From positions 22,592,001 to 22,656,000 of the forward strand of contig CM062209.1 in NCBI GenBank assembly GCA_031216445.1: DNA of 64,000 nt. Reading direction: 5' to 3'. Position numbers and translations under genes: made by a program. Every line of letters starts with the position of its first letter. The first letter of the stretch is position 1. Shown here one piece after another: positions 57,959 to 64,000 of this stretch. The notes below the pieces were generated by a model. That model ran no database searches and was not told the origin of the DNA. It was given only the letters and a program-made list of their open reading frames with translations. This stretch comes from Lateolabrax maculatus. Taxonomy: Eukaryota > Chordata > Actinopteri > Acropomatiformes > Lateolabracidae.

Positions 57959-60839
57959 CGTGTTTTCTGTAGAACCTTGTCTGTCTGTCTGTCTCTGTGC
58001 GCTGAACTGTCTGTGAAGAAAAGACAACATTAGAGCTATACATACAAAGAAACACAATCTTTACCACACTTACTGACACTATCATAGTCATAGTCTACAT
58101 TAGCTTGTTCTGGCTCTTTTTATTGAAGCTTTATGATGCTGACTCAGTGTGAAATAGTCAAACCCAACACTCAATCATATTTATTTTTTTCTTGATTGCA
58201 CAATTCCATCAAAATGTACATTTCACAACAGTGGATTTTTGCATTTGGCTGTATAGCATGAGTTTGTAATGACTCACCAACCAGTGGGGTCAGTGAGGTT
58301 GAAGAGCCTTAATTTTATTGTGTCCAAAATCTTGAACCATGCCAAAAATTAAAGTCAGGGTAACACACACTTTGAGTATACTTCTACATCACTACAGTCA
58401 GGTGACAACCTCAACTAGAGGAGGTCAGAAGAAAAACATGAAGAAAAACAAGGTATTCATGTAAAGTCTACATGTCCAACATTAGAGAACAGATAAACAA
58501 AGATAAAACATAAGATGGAATCCCTTTACTCTATTTATCTTCCTCCCTTCTTCTAAATAATTACCTTTTAATAATACTCTTACAAAACCCTTTGTGTCAA
58601 TAACAATCCTTTCTTCTTAAGGTCTCAGATGGAGCAGGCATCTCACTTAAAACAATGACTACCAAAAACTACTCATTGTGGTTAATACAAAAATTGTGTC
58701 GTTCCTGATTTTGCACGAACAGAGGCGGAACACATGTACACATACACAGTTGACCCAGATGTTGTGGTGGATCATGTTTCAGCAGCTGATATGAGCCAGC
58801 TGTACCAAGGCATGCAAACACCTCCCTCTTAAGAAAGACATGTGTAAGAGGAAAACACCATGAGCATCCGTTTACTGACAACAAATTCCTATCCAATAAC
58901 AGTTCTTGGACAAAAGATTGTTGTGAAAGCATAAATCTTGTGGCTATTGTTGGACGGACTGGAGTGTTTGCTATCTGACTCACTGCAGAGTGAAAACCTG
59001 CTGGACAAAACATTTGCTGTTCAGTTACTGTTGGAATGCTTTTGATCCAAGAGCCGGCTAGGTGCTTGGAACATATACACATTCTATACACATGTGCGGG
59101 CTAGTGCACACTTTGGGTTAGATCCAATATACATGTATATCACTTTGCTTAGAGATGATGCCTGACACTTATCCAGACTGCATCACACTCAGCTGCAAAC
59201 TGATCCTATGAATGTTGGAGGTCGCACTCTGATGAAGCTATCAGAGATTCTGTTCATCAAAATAGATTCAATGAAAAGGAAAACCAGCAGAGCCCAATAT
59301 CCATGAAGAACGTGGTTGGGATGAAAGTCAGCACCTCCAAGTCAAGGGCTGTGGAACTCTGTTGTAAATGGGGTAGGGAGTGAGTGGACTAAACCAAGTA
59401 AAGGAGTTTGTCTGGGTCTTGTTCACGAGTGAAGTTAAGATGAAGCATGGAATCAAGTGGCAGATTTTACAGCAGCAATTTAGGTATTGCACTGGGTTGT
59501 CATGGTAAAGAGGGAGATGAGCCTGAATGAGATTGCTCTCAATTTACCGGGCCAACTGATGTAAATTCCAACCCTCATCTTAAGGTTATGACTGAAAGAA
59601 TAAAATTGCAGATACAAGTGACTGAAATGAGTATCCTTTGGAGGATGTCTGTGCTTACCCCTTAAAGTCAGGGTAAGGAGATCAGACATCCGGAGGGATC
59701 TTGTGTCCATACATTTACATAATATTAACTTTATGCCCTTATTGGTAAGTTGTGCAGAGGCTGGGCCAGCCTTAGACTTCTGAGGGCCCTAAGCAGGATT
59801 TGTGTTATAGGAGTAGCGTAGCTCCTTTAAGGAATAGGGCCATGTGTAAGGTGTGTGCGTATCAAGTGTATGCTTGAGCAAGTGTGAGATTGAGTCACTG
59901 AAAGTGACGGTGAATCTGAGCAGAGGGAAAGGTTAGCAGTGAAGTTGTGAATCTGGCAGTAAATGTACAGTGTAGCCGTGTAAGCTGTAATACTTGCGTT
60001 TTGGAGGTGCCATCATTTGCATCATTAGCAGCAACGCAATTGTGTATTCAGCGTACAGGGCGGGCCAGCGCTGTGCAGAAGTGAGAAAGTATGGAGGGCT
60101 TGGACTTTTCTCTAAAGCTCTCTTTTTATTCTTCACACAACTGCTTCTGTCAATTTTCATGTGTACGTATGAGCGCAACACTCTGAATGCCGTTTAGAAA
60201 AAATTGTCATAAACAGTGCATCATCATCCCCATTTGAACTATTATCATGTCTTGTGTGTTCTCTATCACAGCAGGCTTCTTGCCCCACCTTCCAGTGTGA
60301 TAGCTCAGACTAGCTACAATGTGGTCGGGCAGCAAACTAGTTTATTTTGAGCAAACCCCCAGCTTTAGCCAGCTGCTACCACAACCTGCACTCTGATAAC
60401 AGCCTGATACTGACATGCACTAAGAAGTCATATATTAGCTAGTCAAATGGTCCAGCACTGATGTGATGCAGGCTCCTCAGTGACATAATCTACTGAAGAA
60501 TGGTTTTGTGAATAAATTATTTAAGGCCATATGCCATTTGCAACAAACATGGACTCATGTACAGAATATTGACAAAAAATATATGCTTCATTAATAAAGA
60601 AACAAACTTATAATGGCTATGAAAGCAACAAATTGAGTGGCCCCAACCAATCAAACACACACTTGAAGACATGGACAGTGTGTCAATACAAAGCCTCTTG
60701 CTTTTTGGTTAAGGAGAGAAAAAACATTTGGAAAAAAACAGGATTAGATTTCCATGTTTTTTTACTGGCTTGTGTGTGCACGCAAGATTGAGAAACAGAG
60801 GGAGAAACAGGTTTAATTCCTGGAAAGGAAGCCACTTAC

Positions 60840-60935
60840 TCCGGTCTCTCTCACCCCCCCTTTCCTCTTCACAACTCTGGTGGGGCTCTGTTGGGCCAAA
60901 CCCTCTTTTCAAAACAAAGCACTGGGGTCGGCTTT
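60840..60935 (-). other. Possible non-coding 5' exon of rin2
   Basis: On the - strand the sequence ...gagaccgga is followed by gtaagtgg, a near-consensus donor, at 60839. Just upstream is relatively GC-rich sequence in an AT-rich area. No transcript evidence; the 5' boundary is arbitrary. Confidence 0.2.
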
Positions 60936-61584
60936 GGGGGTTGTTTTGGTTGGAGCAAGACATGTGTGTTTTCATGTGTGTGACTGCAAACTTATGTGTG
61001 ATTCACAGTCCAAGCGTAGTAACAACAAGAAGGCTCCTGTGGTTGTCAGTCAAGGAAAAATAAACACTGGACTGCCAGTTGTCCAGTGATACACCAAATA
61101 ACCCCTGAGTCACATAGACTGTATATGTTATACCATGTGAGCTACAAACACAACTGGCATAAGTTTTTAAGGGTCACTTTACTCACAAATTACAAAACAA
61201 AACAAAAAATTCATTAAAATTAATTTCCATCCTGATTCATGTGTCGTGGGCTCTAAGGGCACGGCAATTACTGCAGTGTCCATTGTTTTTACTGGTACAG
61301 TTGTAACAGTGGAAGTAGGGATGTTAATAATCATCACAAGCAATACAACTATAACAGATGGGGAGTCTGTGTGACTATACGTTTTTTAGTCTTAAAGGCC
61401 CAGAAAACCTATTTTCCAAATCAGCTTCTTACTATGAGTGATGGGATCCTACATACACAACCCAACTCACTATTTTCTACCAGAGCTTGAACAGTTTTGG
61501 TAATTTCACATGAGAGAGTTCTGTTTTTCCTTTTTTCTCTCTGTGCTCTTCTTACTGGTCTAAAGTGTAAAGGTGGGGCGCCAT

Positions 61585-61622
61585 TGGAAAAAGGGGATGT
61601 CACATAATTCAATGCACAAATC
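61585..61622. repeat. Short repeat shared with 28143-28180
   Basis: ggaaaaaggggatgtcacat...ttcaatgcacaaatca, counterpart of the copy at 28.1 kb. Confidence 0.4.
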
Positions 61623-62294
61623 AGGACTTTGCAACATTTGAATCATAATCTGTTTACAGTTGGTGGGTTATTTGGTCATTGTCAAATCTGCTAAAGCCAC
61701 ACCATCACAGTGATGATGGATTAGTTAAGTTTATTAATAACTAAAAAACATCAAAAAAAAAAAAAAAACATTATCCAACCTCCACAGTAATGATGGGAAA
61801 CTGCTGTGCAACTAGCTGGAATTACATTAGCTTATGATCATAAATCAACAAACTTTCAGTCCACGGTTTCTTGCATTCTAATCAGATGTAACACAACAAT
61901 TAAAAACAAATCTGAAACACAGGAAATTGTAATAGTGGAATTTAATGAAGATGAATTACAGTGAAACTGATTCCATGCAGCAGAGACTCTTAGATGTTGC
62001 TTTCTGCTTTTTTTTTTTTTTTTTTGTTCTAAAGTTGAAGTGTCTGTTGGAGCCAGCTGATAACAACACAGTGTGGTTGTGGTGGTTTCCAGGTGAAAGG
62101 ATGTCTAACTTCAGCTGTCTGTTAAAACTGGAGTCAATTTTGTTGATCACTAAATTGACCCAGTCAAACAGACAAATAGACTGAATGGAGTAATTTAGAA
62201 TGTTAGAATGCTAACATTGGCAAATTACCACTAAACTCGAAGTGCAGCTGAGACTGAAGGGACTGTCATCAGTTTTGTAGGTATTTGTATTTTT

Positions 62295-62608
62295 AATCCA
62301 TCAATTTTCTATACCCACATATCCTGTGCAGGGGCCCAAGGGGCTGGATTCTATCCCAGAACATATACACCATGGACAGTTTGCCAGTCTACCACAAATA
62401 CATTCACAACTACAGGTAATTTAGAGTCACCAGTTTACGTGGTATACATCTCTGTAGACTGATCCCAATTCAGACAGAAAAACTCACACAGGCATGAAGA
62501 AAGCATACAAACTCTCTACAGAGAGGCCCTAGTTGGCTGGTTGATCCAAACCCACAACATAGCCTACCTGTTGTTAAACAGCACTAACCACTGAGCCACT
62601 GTCCCCTT
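62295..62608. repeat. Degenerate teleost dispersed repeat (ccatcaattttctatacc type)
   Basis: Begins tccatcaattttctatacc, has atcctgtgcagggg, gtcaccag, catacaaactct, and ends cactaaccactgagccactg. The order matches an abundant vertebrate/teleost dispersed element known to me by its ends; this copy is old. Confidence 0.55.
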
Positions 62609-64000
62609 CCTTTGACTAGAATTTGCTGTAATACATTCAGAAAATTCACCTCTAACTGAAACATTTAACCACTTCTTATTTGATTGACTGTTCGAAGTCC
62701 CATAAAGCTGCAGATGGAGCACTTAAAGACACAAGAAATAAAGGGCCAACATCAGAGGAGTCTAGACTAATGAGCCAGTTTGGCTGTTTAGTCTTCATAA
62801 CAACTGTGAGATAGCATGGTCAGACTATGAGGAACTGAATGCTTCATTCATTGCGTAGCAGCTAAACCAAATTTACACCTATATTTACATTATTTTTCTT
62901 TAGTGTGTTAATCTATATGACTGGTGTATGCTTACTGATCTTGTGCCAGTAAAAACTCTTTGGATCTTCTAATTTCCTGGTACGTCTGACTCAATCTACT
63001 TTCAAACACATAAGTTGCATGCCTTTCTATGTCATCACTGGTTAACAATAAGGCCTTTCACTAAGGTTCTACTGACAGTTTTTTTTTTTTTATGACTGAT
63101 CACGGTCTGTATCCCTTAATATAACATCACACCAAGTTCTGATCTGATTTTGGTCTGGAGCTGTTGTGGCAGGGAGAAAAGCCTGGCTAAGACTGCCTGG
63201 TCTTCCTCCAACTCTGTGTCCTTTGCATGATTTTGTAGTCTTAGGCTAATTGGAATGGGGATATGCACATTGTCGGTCTTTCATGGTGTTGCACTTGTTG
63301 TAAATTCAAAAGAGCTTGAGAAGTTTGTAACCCTACCTCCTTTCACATCTTCACACAGCTGACCACTCACTGCATAAAGTGTGTAAGTAAGCAATTAACA
63401 AAGGATTTAAAATGGCTTTATATAGCTGCCCCATTACTACCAAACAGTCAATAAAAAAATTAATTATTGTACTGTATTTTCTCATAAATATTAGTATGAA
63501 TTGGTTGTGTCTTACAGCTCAGTGCTGCCTGAGGCCACTGCTACATGTCAACGCCTGTCTCTGTTGAGACATGAAGCAACTGGGTTCAAATGTGTAAGTT
63601 ATTGAAGCTTTGAGTTCACACACATCATCTCAACCACAAGCAATTGTGCCATACCACCCAACAATTTTACAATTACTATTGATGTTTAGGTTTCTGTTAA
63701 CACTTTCCTCGCCACTGACCAGATTTTCGGCATTTATGAGATATTTCAGCAATCTGTGTTTTCACTGTTATAAGGTCAATGTTCTACTTAAAAAAGACTG
63801 TGACAAAAATGCAGTTTTCTCAACTTCTTGTCCAAAATGTTTTTTTCTGATGAATTGACCAAAATCAACAAGTATCAACAATTATTGATGAAAAACAATG
63901 AATTCATTTAGAATAAAATGTTTTTTGTGTATAAAAAACAGGAGCTCTGTTATCTGTTTTGATATATTCACTGTCCAACATATTTACAGAAACAAAATAG

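Larger units (their letters stand above)
57959..64000 (-). other. rin2 upstream region (5' UTR, intron or promoter side)
   Basis: No coding exon found. A possible non-coding exon ends at 60840. A degenerate dispersed repeat lies at 62295-62608, and poly-A/T runs lie near 61754 and 62010. There is no CpG-rich promoter-like region, so the main rin2 promoter may be beyond the window. Confidence 0.45.

Overview
The window is vertebrate nuclear DNA, almost certainly from a ray-finned (teleost, probably percomorph) fish. Coding sequence is split into short exons with GT-AG introns, there are many long CA/GT microsatellites, and the interspersed repeats belong to classes typical of teleosts (L2/Rex1-like LINE, tRNA-derived SINE, hAT-like and TTAA-flanked MITEs). 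There are no bacterial-type operons, no CRISPR array and no tRNA or rRNA gene that I can see.

Two protein-coding genes fill the window, and they face each other. On the + strand, positions 1 to about 21,820 hold the 3' part of slc24a3, which encodes the K+-dependent Na+/Ca2+ exchanger NCKX3. Fifteen coding exons lie between 5057 and 17325; the first ~100 residues lie upstream of the window. A long AT-rich 3' UTR follows, with its best poly(A) signal at 21798. On the - strand, positions 57958 down to 26092 hold a complete rin2 coding region (Ras and Rab interactor 2, a Rab5-family exchange factor). It has eleven coding exons and predicts 1080 residues, in the order N-terminal region, SH2, proline/serine-rich region, RH, VPS9, RA and a proline-rich tail. 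Its 3' UTR probably runs to about 23,410. The two 3' ends are only about 1.6 kb apart. From 57,959 to 64,000 lies rin2 upstream sequence (5' UTR intron or promoter side) with no coding exon seen.

slc24a3 and rin2 are also neighbours in mammals, which supports both names; the paralogous pair SLC24A4-RIN3 was considered and rejected on sequence. From memory the human pair is tandem (same strand), so the convergent layout here suggests a local inversion. The proteins have no known shared pathway: NCKX3 moves Ca2+ across the plasma membrane, RIN2 acts in endocytic trafficking.

I found no wholly new biological system. The most unusual features are these. Microsatellites sit directly against splice acceptors in about eight slc24a3 introns, sometimes with the complementary repeat just after the donor. 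A TTAA-flanked inverted-repeat element sits in the rin2 3' UTR. A SINE and a hAT-like MITE each have clear target-site duplications. There is a nested palindrome at 39.7 kb, pairs of related repeats inside rin2, an RFX-type X-box, and a C-terminal extension of rin2 beyond the RA domain.

Exons were defined by eye from homology and splice phase; every exon junction reported keeps the frame. Family comparisons rely on memory of human NCKX3, NCKX4 and RIN2, not on a search.
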